Shown: positions 13,722-25,275, numbered from the stretch's first letter. The stretch is 64,000 bases of DNA from Glandiceps talaboti (GCF_964340395.1 NC_135556.1:2237001-2301000); one strand, 5' to 3'. The notes: a model not told the origin generated them from the sequence alone. Numbers and translations are program-made.

Positions 13722-14093
13722 CAGTGTTGCAGCCAGCCTTTTGAAAGAGTGGGACATAGTGTCCCGAGACTTTCATTTTTCTGGGTCATCATAAATTTTT
13801 TGGGGACATAAAAAAAGTGCCAATTGTGTTGTAGCACAACTGTGCAGTTTTTAAAAATATTTACCCACATGCTGATCCATGCTAGATATTTGCTGAATGA
13901 TTATGCAGATGTCTATCCAACCCTATACGCGATCATTTGGCTGTTCCTATAGTATAGGCATGGCCATGTTGTTAAACATATTTGCATACAATTTTAGTGT
14001 GGGTCATCTATGACCCATCACTTCCAAAATTGTGGGTCAGGTCCAAAAAATGTGTGTCAAATGACCCAAAAACTCCCTCTGGCTGCAACACTG
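13722..14093. mobile_element. 372-bp hAT-like MITE
   Basis: The ends are CAGTGTTGCAGCCAG and its inverse CTGGCTGCAACACTG. CAGTAC flanks both sides directly (13716-13721 and 14094-14099), a 6-bp target duplication; hAT elements usually give 8. Removing the element makes the outer arm continuous with its partner at 14870-15075, which confirms the insertion. Related sequence lies at 26476-26665, and the interior is shared with 33990-34140. No coding capacity. Confidence 0.75.
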
Positions 14094-15198
14094 CAGTACA
14101 TGTTTACATTTTTATTCTGATCGCCTCCTCTACACCTGAACTGGCGCCCATACCCACGCCGTTCTGCTAAGTGAGCCACACAGCCAATCAGGTTGCATCT
14201 TACTGAAGTACTATGGACATTGTCACGGGCACATGAATTGAATATCAAAAAACAACATGGCATTACTTGTGCACATGGGCAACTGACAACGTTTAGATGC
14301 ATTTCGTCTTATCTACATGTACATGTTAGTTACATTCGAACACGTTTCCCGGGTAGTGTTCATGTTCATCTCAGCGAACGTGTACGCATTCTCTGTAGTA
14401 CTCTTCTCCTTGAACGTAAAGTAGTCATGAAATATTGTACGATTCATAGAAATATTTGCCACAGTTGTGCTATATGAACTCAGAAATGGGGAAATCTAAG
14501 AAATAATTTATAAAAAACGTCCTTATCGTGAAAATTTTGGTTGCTTTGTATGTGTACACTATAAACTGTCTGTGTGTCCCCAGACGTTCTGTCTCACAAG
14601 CTTCTATAACAATTACAGAGTATGTGTTCATCCTAGTAACATGTATGTATGCTTTTACATGATAAAGCTATGTTCGAATGTATTCAGACGATATGTATAG
14701 AGGTACATGTACCATCAAATTACATTTAAATATACTAATACAATCACTGAATTTGTTTACAGTTGAAACATTTAGAACGTTGTCAGCTGCCTGTGCTTGT
14801 GCACACGGAGAAAGTCATTTTGTAGTGACCGTGTCCGTTTGTAGTTTCATTCGATCCTAATGTAAGGTCACTTTTGATTGGCTACCAGCACGGGCTAGCT
14901 AGACCGGTGTGGGCATGGGTGCCAGTTCAGATGTATATGTATGTAGAGGAGGCGATCAGGATAAACACGTAAACATGTACCACGAAGGACAATCCAGGCA
15001 AAATAACGAAGAAATAGCAATGAATGATTAGCCAACATCTACATCAGATTTTAATCAGTTTGATTGTCAACATGCAATTTACCGAACTCTAAACAATTGA
15101 ATCTGATTGCGTATTGGGACAACTGATCACGTATTGACGAAAATTAAAGGATATCGGGCCCAATACATGTACACGAAAACCCTCTGGGGAGAACACTG

Positions 15199-16598
15199 GA
15201 TCAGATCTGGTGCTGACAATCAGCTGTTCCCCTAACAGATTTGGATGTATATTCAAAAATTGAAATGAGCATTTCAATACGTATTTGTATATCTCTCTAC
15301 ATGTACTTGAAAGTGTTGAATTTCAAGTAAGTTTTGTGAGTCCATAGATTTATTTTGCGTTGTTTCCAAAACAACTCTTCTTTTGAATGTTCAGTTTTAG
15401 TGTTGTTGCAAAATTCTTTTAATGTTTTGCCTATATCAAAGATTTTGTATCAAAAGGTTTTTGTGTGATAAAAATGTGTACTTTATCTTGTCTGCATACC
15501 ATTCACCAGGTTACACCCCCATTGAAAATGGTCTGCTCCAAGCCTAACTTAAAACATAATTTGCATAAAATACAAGTACTTACTTCAAAAATCGCCGAAA
15601 ATCCAAAGAGGTAACTCTTGCATTCCAAATCCCAACAGTCCTCATTCCCTTATAGTTTATGCATGTTATGTGGTCAGACAAGCATTGATACAACCATTAT
15701 GCACGGTCCATATTCACTGCATGTAGAACCTCACGATGGTCGATCGTCGATGGTCGATGGCTCGGTCAAGAGTCAGATCTGACCAGCCACACACAGCGAT
15801 CATGGCAGGTCGATCGCGGGTCGATATTCTGTCCCATGAGGTGTGAGTGAGGCCCAAATAGTAACCAGTTATGGTTCATAATCGTGGTCATAGAAGTGGC
15901 TGGTTGTTTCTCCGTGAAATCTGCTCAAACTTGAGGTAAAACAGGCTAGGTACAACTTGGAAAATGCACCAGTATTTGAAATGACGCGGTACGATACGAA
16001 TTGCATTATGGGGACTATACCATTATGTGAAGGGGGTGAATATAATGAAAAGTGACTATGAAGCTTAATACGTGACTCTGTTATTATACTGAGTCTGCAC
16101 TTGACCATAACATCTTTAATTGTTCACCTTGTCATGTTTCTGTTTAGGATTTATACATTCTTTTTTTGCATGTTGTTCTAAAAATAACCATATGGCCAAG
16201 TAACCCCCTGGCCAAGGAGTGATGTACGAAAACAACCACATGAATGCTAAGAAAACATGATTTTATTATTTACCAACACCTAAACAGAAGTTCCTGAAAT
16301 AAAGATATCTTTTTTTCCATTTGTTAGGTCCTTACGACTGTGTACTTGACAAACGCACACGTCAACCAATTTCTTACGACTTGGATGATAAGCACACAGC
16401 TCAACTTAAGCGTTTACACTTATTATAGCTTAGACAGACATTACTTCATTTACTTGTGCCTGCAACTCTCGGTTTTAAAACATCCGACATAGCTTTGAAG
16501 CAAATTCTAGGCTTTTTGAAATGAGTAAAAGTTATTTCAATAACTGCTAAAGCAAACTATCTATTTCTGATCTCTTTTGCACACACACACACACACAA
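15199..16598. other. Non-coding stretch
   Basis: No gene recognised. Bases 15738-15825 are unusually dense in GTCGAT/GATCG words. A short (CA)n at 16580-16597 leads into the LRR fragment. Confidence 0.4.
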
Positions 16599-16829
16599 GT
16601 CCGCAACCTTAGCGAAGTAAACGTGTTTGGAAACAAAATATCCGACATATCCACCGAGATATACGGCAACCGATGCCTTGTTTCGCTGAATCTATCCAAC
16701 AAAAAGTTAGTCAGATTACCGACATCGCTATGTTAGATCTAGGTAAGCTTGGTGATCTGAATTTAAGAGGGAACAACCTGCGAGAGTCACCTAGGATAGG
16801 GAAGTTTGCGAGAAGGGTATCCAAGTAGT
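16599..16829 (+). pseudogene. Leucine-rich-repeat protein fragment, frameshifted
   Basis: The frame from 16599 reads VRNLSEVNVFGNKISDISTE and then LVSLNLSNKKLVRLPTSL, the LxxLxLxxNxLxxLP pattern of leucine-rich repeats. A TAG then stops that frame. A two-base shift restores the pattern as DLGKLGDLNLRGNNLRESP, ending in FARRVSK and a stop at 16827-16829. About three LRR units are visible, resembling intracellular LRR proteins of the SHOC2/LRRC type. The upstream TCTCTTTTGCACACA...AAG could be a splice acceptor. The internal shift argues for a decayed exon or retrocopy. No other exon of it is recognised in the window. Confidence 0.7.
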
Positions 16830-17799
16830 CCGTGGATTCCAGACGAAGCAGCGACGACATACATCGCCGCAAAAATTTCCCGCCTCCACACGACCCCTTA
16901 CCACGACAGGTAACAAATTATCCACTTAGACGGGATTTGTTTGTTACTGTGTGTAATGATAACTTCACATCAAGGGAACCTAGACATGGTTTTATAAGAG
17001 ACAGAGGTATACATTTCTACTCATTTAAAAAATAAATAAATAAATACATTTTCATAGAAAATCAAAACCTTTCAGCGAAAGTTCTGAGAATTGAAAACTC
17101 GCTCAAAATGTTTCATTACATGACGTTACATTTGGTAACAGATGTATTTACTGTCACGTGAGTTTTTTCTGGATACACAAGCACAAAGTCAGATACACAC
17201 ACATACATACATACACACATACACCCACAGTTATACAGTCCGAATAAAAAATTACAATCCGACGTTTCGAATCAAAATTCTTTATCAATGATATCAAGGC
17301 ACGATATACAGCAGGTAACAACCCGACTATACATGGAAAAGAACGACACCACGCGAGTATTTATCAACGTCTGAAGGATACATATCGAACATTGTAAAAT
17401 GAAACGAAAACGATGTTTGGTGTGGGATATAAAAACCATTTTTGCACATCACAGAACACTAAAATATCAAATGCAAACGGATGTTTTGAGTAAGTTTTGT
17501 CATAAGTTGGACGCGATCACATGTACAGTATTTACATTTTGATCACAGACTATCTGTGATTTGTCAAGTCGTCCACAACATTGCCGAGTAGTGCCGATTG
17601 GTACGCTTCCACGGCCGTATAACACCAAGAAACAGTTTCTTATAATTGTCTGTGATAATACATAGTCTAGCTGCGAGACATTCGGGCATTCCTCTTACTT
17701 CCGATACGACAAGCGTCTCGTATCGGAAGAAAGCCCGAGGGCCTAGCAGCAATAGACTAACGGTGAAAAGAGAACAACTCCACACTCAGAGACATTCGA
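16830..17799. other. Non-coding stretch
   Basis: Contains a short CACACATACATAC run at 17195-17227. No domain recognised in the frames at 16832-17035 or 17564-17785. Confidence 0.4.
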
Positions 17800-18034
17800 C
17801 AATGGTGGCACGTACGTATACGTAACGAATACGTAAAATATACAGTGTGCAAAACAAGTCTGGAAGCTGGAACAAAAGACTTAAGTGTACGCTTAGTCTA
17901 CGGAACTGTAGATTTCGGCAGACTTAATGTCTAGTATACTGTTCGTATACTTCAGTACACGAAGCGCATACGTGAGATCTGCAGATACAGTAAATTTACG
18001 TAGATTCATGTCTATTCAACTTTTTGCCCAGTGA
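17800..18034 (-). repeat. Second copy of the CACTGGGCAAAAA repeat
   Basis: Ends TTCAACTTTTTGCCCAGTG and is rich in TACGTA and GTATAC words. It is the inverted relative of 7771-8060. Confidence 0.4.
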
Positions 18035-18192
18035 AGTCGAATCGATTCATATCAGTGGCAACGAATCTCACAAATTTCATGTAAAACTGTCTTACGAACA
18101 CAAATCGAATGTTTTCTAATACATTCTGTCGACTTGGAAAATATCCCCGAACAAAACTTCCACTTAGAATTATAGATAAATAATAAGGTGTA

Positions 18193-18254
18193 AATTCATT
18201 CATTCATTCATTCATTCATTCGTCCGTTTGTTCGTACGTTCATTCATTCATTCT
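18193..18254. repeat. (ATTC)n microsatellite
   Basis: ATTC tetranucleotides, with a diverged middle (GTCCGTTTGTTCGTACG). Confidence 0.9.
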
Positions 18255-18282
18255 TCATGTCTTCATTATTGCACTTCCTCAT

Positions 18283-18321
18283 CACACACACATACATACA
18301 TACATACACACATACATACAT

Positions 18322-18356
<35 letters not shown>

Positions 18357-18380
18357 TACATACATACATACATACATACA

Positions 18381-18411
<31 letters not shown>
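18283..18411. repeat. (CATA)n/(CA)n microsatellite
   Basis: About 130 bp of CATA units with embedded CA runs. The HTYI and CMYV repeat frames across it are not genes. Confidence 0.95.
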
Positions 18412-19942
18412 GTAACCCTTTTATGGCCCGCTCATAAAAGTACATGGGATAAAGGAACTTACACGAAAGAAATTTATAAGAATACACACACGGGCTCGGT
18501 TCGTGGTTCGACTGCTGACTTCGTAATACCCAATTTACACCGGGGTGCGAGCAATAGACAACACACACAAGCAAGTTGAATGAAAATATATTTATATAAT
18601 ACCAACAAGTGGAAAGACTCGTTTCCAAAAAATGATGAAGGGTGCTTCCATAAAAAGTGGAAACTCACAAAAAAGTATATATCAACAAAACTTATGGTAC
18701 CAGGTACTTAAGACTAATGACAAAATAAAATACTAAAAATGTGGAGCGTTTATCCAGTCAAAAATAATTTAAAGCTACAAGAAAATAATTATCGTGTGAA
18801 ATACTAAGTCTCTGATAACTGGTTGAGTTCTTTAAAAGTATACAAGGATATCACAGTGTCTCTGCATGTGGTTCACAAGAAGATCCGACGACGCTGTACA
18901 TGTAGCAGCCCAAAGGTTGATGAAATCCCAAACAAAAGTTTCACCTGTCTTGACACTGGTGGCGCTGTACTCCCTCCAATAGCCACCCACTTGACGTCCT
19001 CAGTGGCGATGTATGGTTAAATACACTACACGCTGGAATTGAGTTTCAGTACCTCAATGGTTCACTGATCAAGTAGAATACATCCAAATTACAGGGTTCT
19101 GGTTATAAATCTAACCGCTCTCAAAGTGTTCTGTTCTGACTTGATCAATTGACTATTTCCCTATGCAGAAACGTTCTGTCGCACAGGAACTAAACTTGCA
19201 TTTTAAAGTTATTAATGGTTCAGTGGCTTTACTTGGCAACACAGACTATCGGCTTACTTACAGCTGTGAGAAATTGTCATTGTAGGATCAGCGTCACACT
19301 TGGCTAATTTCCTCTTCCAACTTCACTGTACAGTTACAGACTTCGGATCACATGACACGTGTTGATTGGTATCACATCCAGTCTTTTCATGAAACTGACA
19401 TCGAAGAGTAAAATCAAGCCGTAACTCACTCAATACAGCTACTGATCCTTCCTCTCACTATAAGTACACTTCTGACTGGCACTATCGTCCGAAAGATGCC
19501 AAATTACGACAATTCTTAGACGAATTTCGCCATCACGAACAGCAGCAGTCCGTGCGCCTTGCATCATAACATCACATGCTTGTCTAGTCATCACTTTTTA
19601 GACTTTTCAATCAAATCACTACATCACAACTCAGATTGCTATGCCGAAACTTGCAATGCCTAGTTGTACAAAGGATATCAGTCTAAAGAATATGTGCAGT
19701 GACCAAAAATACAATTTCTGATCCCATTTGCATTGCTCAAACCAATAGCTTGAGATACAATCATATGGACTATATTCTCAAGTCAATAATACATACAGAG
19801 TACTATGGCACTTGTCATCTCTGGCTGAAGGCAAACTTGTGAAGAGCGCCCTCTAACAACTAAGATTAAACTAGTTTTAATACATTGTCTATTAATATAC
19901 AGAAAACTATAAATGCAATATTGACCAACTGTTTTCCATGGT
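18412..19942. other. Non-coding stretch between microsatellites
   Basis: No gene recognised. Short frames at 18474-18668 (-) and 18823-19020 (+) have no domain I can name. Confidence 0.4.
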
Positions 19943-20524
19943 CACACATACATACATACATACATACATACATACATACATACATACATACATACATACA
20001 TACATACATACATACATACACACACACATACATACATACATACATACATACATACATACATACATACATACATACATACATACATACATACATACACACA
20101 TACACACACATACATACATACATACATACATACATACATACATACATACATACATACATACATACATACATACATACATACATACATACATACATACATA
20201 CATACATACATACATGCATGCATACATACATACATACACACACACATACATACATACATACATACATACATACACACACACGCATACATACATACATACA
20301 TACATACATACATACATACATACATACATACATACATGCATGCATACATACATACACACACATACATACATACATACATACATACATACATACATACACA
20401 CACACACACGCATACATACATACATACATACATACATACATACATACATACATACATACATACATACATACATACATACACACATGCATACACACATACA
20501 TACATACATACATACATACATACA

Positions 20525-20556
<32 letters not shown>

Positions 20557-20716
20557 CATATTACATACAGACAGACGCACGCACGCATGCACGCACACAC
20601 ACACACACACACATACATACATACATACATACATACATACATACATACATACATACATACATACATACATACATACATACATACATACATACATACATAC
20701 ATACATACATACACAT
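19943..20716. repeat. Very long (CATA)n microsatellite, about 770 bp
   Basis: Nearly uninterrupted ACAT/CATA tetranucleotides with small CACA and GCATGCAT interruptions and a GACAGACGCACGCACG patch at 20569-20590. All of the 129-282-codon frames over it are simple-repeat translations. Confidence 0.97.
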
Positions 20717-21149
20717 GCTGATTGATTGAAATATCAATAACTTGGTTAATTATTCAATTCATTAGTATATTCATCATTCAATTAATGCTTGTTGAATTTA
20801 TACTTTTACTTGACGTGATGATTTTGCATTCTTGGATTTCTTTATTTAGACAATTACCCTAAGGACCTGCCTTAATGCCATTTGTTGTTACATATTTCGG
20901 AACTTTTATTACATGTTTTTTCTGAAATTTATTACAAATATCGGCAATTTTTATTACATTTGTCGTCCATAGAAATTATTACAAATTTCGGCAATTACTA
21001 CAAACGTCCGTTGTCGAAAGATTTTTCCGTAACACGCCTGCTAGCTATAGAATACAGCTCTGAATTGTCATCCGGCATCGTTCACATTCTAGGGTCATTG
21101 ATCACTGTCCTAAATTCGTAATTACCGTTCAGACATGACGCTGTTTATA
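20717..21149. other. Stretch upstream of the LINE
   Basis: At 20888-21005 a loose repeat of ATTACAAA and TCGGCAATT words is seen. It may be the degraded 5' part of the LINE that follows. Confidence 0.35.
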
Positions 21150-22350
21150 TACAGCTCTATCAAAGTGGTTCATTCTAGTTCTCCCCTTAAAGTGTTCGTC
21201 ACTAGGTTAGCACCGACAAAGACCGCGGGAGATATTCAGAAATATGTCAACAGACATTGTCATTTATCCGTAAAATGCGAATAGTTGAAAACTATAGGTT
21301 TGACACATACGCCTCGTTTATTTTCGAAACAACGCACGAGATTTCGGATGAAGGTGCATTATGGCCTGGTGGAATTCTAATTCGCAAATTCTGCTAACTT
21401 TTGATATGACAGTGAATATACTTTCATACAATTGCCGAGGGGTCAAATCGTCTGTTGACGCCATTCAAGCGTTATGTGAAACTCAAGATATTATTTCGTT
21501 GCAGGAACATTGGCTTACTAAAGTTGAACTCAGTATACTCTCCAATAGTCACAAAGATTTGAAGCAAGTGGTATGGTGCGTAATTCACGTCAAAAGTCGA
21601 ACTTGCAGGGACATAATATCAACTTAAAGTTACTAAATGGCACTAGACTTATCGGGGTCGAACTAAATACTGAAGCTACAAATTTTAATCTATTTATAAT
21701 TCTGAGCTTATTTACGGACATGTTAGAGAGATAGCTATGATGATTATTTGTGTTATTTAGCTAAAATCGATAGCAGGATATGGAAACCGTTAATGTTATA
21801 GTCCTTGGAGATTTCAACTCTAATTTAGAAACATTGTTTGGTGATGAACTTGAACATTTTTGCACAGATAATAATTTGTTTATTTCGATATTGATATTCT
21901 TGGTAGAAGTGAGAACAATTTTACGTTCTACAGTGAAGCTCAGGGCAGTACTGGCTGGCTAGACCATTGTGTGAGTGACCACCCAGTACACAATGCAATT
22001 TCTAGTATCCATATTATGTACGACTTTATGTCTTCTGATCACTTTCCTCTTTGTGTTAGCATTGATATATCAGGGTGAATTCGTTTTGAACCCAATCATC
22101 ATACAGAGAATAATTAACTCAAAACCAAACTGGCGCACTGCGACACCTGGGAATTTTAGTTGTTATCAGAATTTGACAGGGCAGTTACTTGGTAAAATTG
22201 CGATTCCTAACCATTCATTCACTTGCTTGCCGTGATCCTGACTGCATTAATAGTGACCACCTGTCTGATTTGCACATGTTTTACTCGGGTATAGTTACAA
22301 GTTTGAAGTAGGCTGCTGGCATGAGCACTCCGGCTACAAAGGCGAGAAAC
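21150..22350 (+). mobile_element. Decayed LINE: end of ORF1, start of ORF2 (endonuclease and linker)
   Basis: ORF1 is recognised by LKVFVTRLAPTKTAGDIQKY (from about 21186) and, after a frameshift and stop, FDTYASFIFETTHEISDEGA and WPGGILIRKFC up to the TAA at 21395-21397. This is the C-terminal pattern of ORF1 proteins of CR1/L2/Jockey-like non-LTR elements. ORF2 starts 8 bp later at the ATG at 21406 and reads MTVNILSYNCRGVKSS, then DIISLQEHWL, then VIVLGDFNSN (about 21790) and SSDHFPLCVSIDI (about 22030), all endonuclease motifs. The segment KPNWRTATPGNF to SDHLSDLHMFY (22120-22290) is the linker before the reverse transcriptase. The RT itself is absent, part of the endonuclease is deleted, and several frameshifts are present. 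Confidence 0.85.
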
Positions 22351-22449
22351 TTTAATGAAGTACCTATCTACACTGTGTGATGATTGGTGAACCTGTGTAT
22401 TGCCTAATTAATATGTATATATGAACACATAAATAAAGAGAAAGAAGTA

Positions 22450-22618
22450 CATCTGGTGACACCTCACTGTGGGCTGATACACCAAACATTGACCCGTCCA
22501 GGAAGCTCGGCCACCCAGGCAACAGCGGCTCTGCAGAGCCCCGTACTTAACCCAGTCTCGTATGCTGTGACTGCAAACAGACCGACTACAACAACCAGTG
22601 CAACTGCACAGTCACTTA
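22450..22618 (+). other. Pro/Thr/Ala-rich open stretch, unidentified
   Basis: An open frame reads IHQTLTRPGSSATQATAALQ and then NPVSYAVTANRPTTTTSATA before running into the element end at 22619. It is low-complexity and unidentified, and may be a remnant exon of a mobile-element or host gene. Confidence 0.3.
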
Positions 22619-22745
22619 GGGAGCCTTCAGTAATTACGAGGGCGTGGGCAAGGAGGGATGGGGGGGGGGGTCATGTTTTAGAAACCTGTCCAAGGGGAGG
22701 GTCATATTTTAGAAACCCGTCCAGGGCGGAGGGTCACATTTTATG
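22619..22745 (+). mobile_element. Truncated end of the TTA-flanked G-rich element family
   Basis: GGGAGCCTTCAGTAATTAC follows TTA (22616-22618), then G-tracts with GGGTCATGTTTTAGAAACC twice and GGGTCACATTTT. This matches the left end at 46554. The other end is not found nearby. Confidence 0.6.
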
Positions 22746-22918
22746 TTGACTCATTTTATGATCTACCTGGATTGTACTTGTTACCACATAGTGAGAAGAT
22801 AACATTCTTGTAAAATGTACTCTGCACTATTTCAAACAAAGTCTACAATTCTGAGAGAAACAACACACATCCCTTCAAACTAAGGCTCATATTTAGCTAA
22901 ACTGCATGTAGTTACAAT

Positions 22919-23158
22919 TTACTGTTTTCCACATGCCAAACAAGTCCTAATGACATCTTGTGTAGCTTGGCTGTTTGGGAATATGTCATGTGACAGAGGA
23001 CAAGCTGCACATTGCTCATTGTTTTGAAATATATATACATTGCCATACAAACGCAAAATGTGCATATGAGCCACATTTCCATGCAAAGATTGACTTGTAT
23101 TGCATACATGCTGAAACCAGTCACTGGCTTCAATATCTTGTCTCATGAGAATGTCCAT
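22919..23158 (-). CDS. Cys-rich open frame, possible exon, unidentified
   Basis: A 79-codon minus frame starts at an ATG (MDILMRQDIEASDWFQHVC) and ends with CAACPLSHDIF and TCLACGKQ before a stop. The two CxxC pairs, 25 residues apart, could form a zinc ribbon. Its composition looks coding rather than random, but I do not recognise the family. It could be a last exon of a host gene or a piece of a transposon protein. Confidence 0.3.
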   Translation of the reverse strand: MDILMRQDIEASDWFQHVCNTSQSLHGNVAHMHILRLYGNVYIFQNNEQCAACPLSHDIFPNSQATQDVIRTCLACGKQ

Positions 23159-23443
23159 CGAGCAGAAAATAGTGTAAAATATTTTATTTTCAGTGGAATT
23201 ACCGTTGAAAATGATAATAAACGGTAATAAAAATATTTTAGAATTTCACAGGTAATTTATGTTGTCTTACTTAATAGTTGCATGAAAAGTAAAGGAAAAA
23301 ATGTTTTCCCTTGAAATGAAGTTTCAGATAAAGCTAATTTGATGTAAATATTCTACACTACATTCAATTCCAGCAAGAAAAGTCAAATACAATAAAGTTT
23401 CATATTTTACTTAACAGTTTTTTACTACAGAACATGTAATTAA

Positions 23444-23945
23444 TATGAAAGCTTGTACGTGCCATCTACAAAAGCAAAAATATAAAAAATATCTCGTGTG
23501 CACAAGATAATAAGTCATGCTCTTGAGATAATATTTTGTGCTCTCGAGATAATATGTTGTGCTCATGTGATATGCCATGCGCTTGAGATAATGTCATGCT
23601 CTCGAGATAATATGTTGTGCAAACGAGATAATAAGTCGAGCACTCGACATATTATTGTGCGCACAACATATTATCTCGAGCGCACTACTTATTATCTAAT
23701 GTGCTCAAGAAAATATCTCGAGCGCACAACTTACTATCTCGAGCGCACAACTTATTATCTCGAGCGCACAACTTATTATCTCGAGCGCACGACTTATCAT
23801 CTATAGCACTCAGATATTATCTCATGCGCTCGCGATATTAAGTCATGCACACGACTTATTATCTTGAGCGCACAACTTATTATCTCAAGTGCACAAGATA
23901 TTTTTTTTTGCTTCTTTTTGTAGATGGCACATACAGGCTTTCATA
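23444..23945. mobile_element. Palindromic MITE with tandem TCTCGAG-type interior
   Basis: The left end TATGAAAGC(T)TGTACGTG, continuing CCATCTACAAAAGC, is inverted at the right end (GATGGCACATACAGGCTTTC). The interior has tandem 21-bp units: CTCGAGATAATATGTTGTG-like on the left, ATCTCGAGCGCACAACTTAT on the right. The two halves are roughly inverted copies of each other, so the whole 500 bp can fold back. No coding capacity. The 102-codon frame at 23498-23806 is only the translation of the units. Confidence 0.75.
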
Positions 23946-24367
23946 GATTAAACAACCAGTTGAGGAAAAACTATAAAGTACTGGTTATGTGAAACTTTAA
24001 AACACAGGGTAACATTTTCAAAAAAAAAATACTTCCAAATATAAATTACAACAATAAAACATTAAAAGGGACACAGGCTGAGTTTAGATGTGTTTTTTTT
24101 TCTTTGGTATAGTAATACAAAATACTTTACATAAATCAATGGCTAAACTAAGGGCGGCCCTTTTTATTTTTCTGTTTCTCATCTCCTGACCGACCCTAAT
24201 TAGCAGCTCCGACATCAGAAAAAAAAACTTTTTTTTATTTCCGACCGACCCCTGAGTTCAACACAGCGAGATTGTAAGGGTGACCTTTTTTGGGGGGTTT
24301 CTCATCTCCAGTGGAATAGTCAGGCGGAGCGGGCGGGCGAAATAAAAAAAGGGGGGCAAGGAAAAAA
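23946..24367. other. Non-coding stretch
   Basis: Contains CCGACCGACCC and poly-A/T patches, with a GGGCGGGCG tract near 24328. No gene seen. Confidence 0.35.
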
Positions 24368-25275
24368 ATCTGTATTTTTTCAGTTCTATTCTCTGTCCTT
24401 TCTGTCCTGTCAGTCTCTCTACAACTTCTTTTCTCTTCTCTTTATTGAATTCCTTGTTACAGGTCTCTTTCCTTCATTTTTAGCAAGGTTGACAAGTCCG
24501 TAGAACAACTTTGTAAGAAGATGAATACTTATCATCCTGATGGGTGTATATCTGTAGCCATGAACTATTGTATGATTCTGGGAGTACTAATACATTCGTC
24601 CTATTAATCAAAGTGGTATTGACATCGCTAACAATTTTTTTCAGTTATCCAATTTGAACTTTAGTATGTAACTTTTTGAAACACTTGCGTTATTGCCATC
24701 AGTGCTAGAGGAATTTTCATTTATTAAAATCATTACTTCTATGAAACATTTTTCTTCAGTGTGAACTTGTCAAAATAATCCACAAGATAACATGTAAACA
24801 TTTCTAGAACTCAGAACTCCTTTGGGATTTACTGTTTAAAAGTAATTAAAAGTAATAATGTAAACATCAGAACGTCTTCCAAGGTCATGCATGTCATGGG
24901 TCATGAAACGCATTACCATTACAGAGCCGGTCATTTCCCCGATGACACAACTGATTTAAAGCTAAAACTGGTCAAGAAATTGTTTTTTGTGTGGAATGCA
25001 GTATGACTTTTACCAATTTTAAGCATAATTTTGAAAAAGATAGAAATATTCTGAGCTATTATTACATCGCAGCTAAAATGAAGGAAAGAGACCTGTGACA
25101 AGGAATTCAATAAAGAAAAGAGAAGAGAAGAGAAGAGAAGAGAAGAGAAGAGAAGAGAAGAGAAGAGAAGAGAAGAGAAGAGAAGAGAAGAGAAGAGAAG
25201 AGAAGAGAAGAGAAGAGAAGTTGTAGAGAGACTGACAGGACAGAAAGGACAAAGAATAGAACTGAAAAAATACCC
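24368..25275. mobile_element. Inverted-repeat element with 120-bp arms; one arm carries (GAGAA)n
   Basis: The left arm (24368-24487) contains TATTTTTTCAGTTCTATTCT, GTCAGTCTCTCTACAACTTC and TTGAATTCCTTGTTACAGG. The right arm (25069-25275) is its inverse but has about 100 bp of AGAAG repeats at the position where the left arm has only CTTCTTTTCTCTTCTC. The loop is about 580 bp and non-coding. Confidence 0.75.
25116..25220. repeat. (AGAAG)n microsatellite, about 20 units
   Basis: Perfect pentanucleotide repeat inside the right arm of the inverted-repeat element. Confidence 0.97.

Larger units (their letters stand above)
12454..15198. mobile_element. Long-terminal-inverted-repeat (foldback) element with nested insertions
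   Basis: The left end is CAGTGTTCTCCCCAGAGGG and the right end is its inverse, CCCTCTGGGGAGAACACTG. The arms stay alignable for over 120 bp (12454-12575 against 15075-15198), then continue as 13625-14200 against 14870-15075. The left arm is interrupted by a second inverted pair (12565-12770 against 13440-13632) with a loop of about 670 bp, and by the MITE at 13722-14093. CAGTGTT termini are typical of hAT elements. No transposase frame and no clear target duplication are seen. Confidence 0.65.

Noticed and set aside
14140-14200. tRNA-like A-box on the minus strand (GTGGCTCACTTAGCAGAAC)
   Set aside because: No convincing B-box at the right distance and no cloverleaf. The partner arm at 14880-14920 does not keep the motif.
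15738-15830. Cluster of GATC/CGATCG words
   Set aside because: Striking to the eye, but short, irregular, and without symmetry or a known function in eukaryotic DNA.
19866-20729. Up to 282-codon frames of HTYI or MYVC repeats
   Set aside because: Simple translations of a CATA microsatellite.
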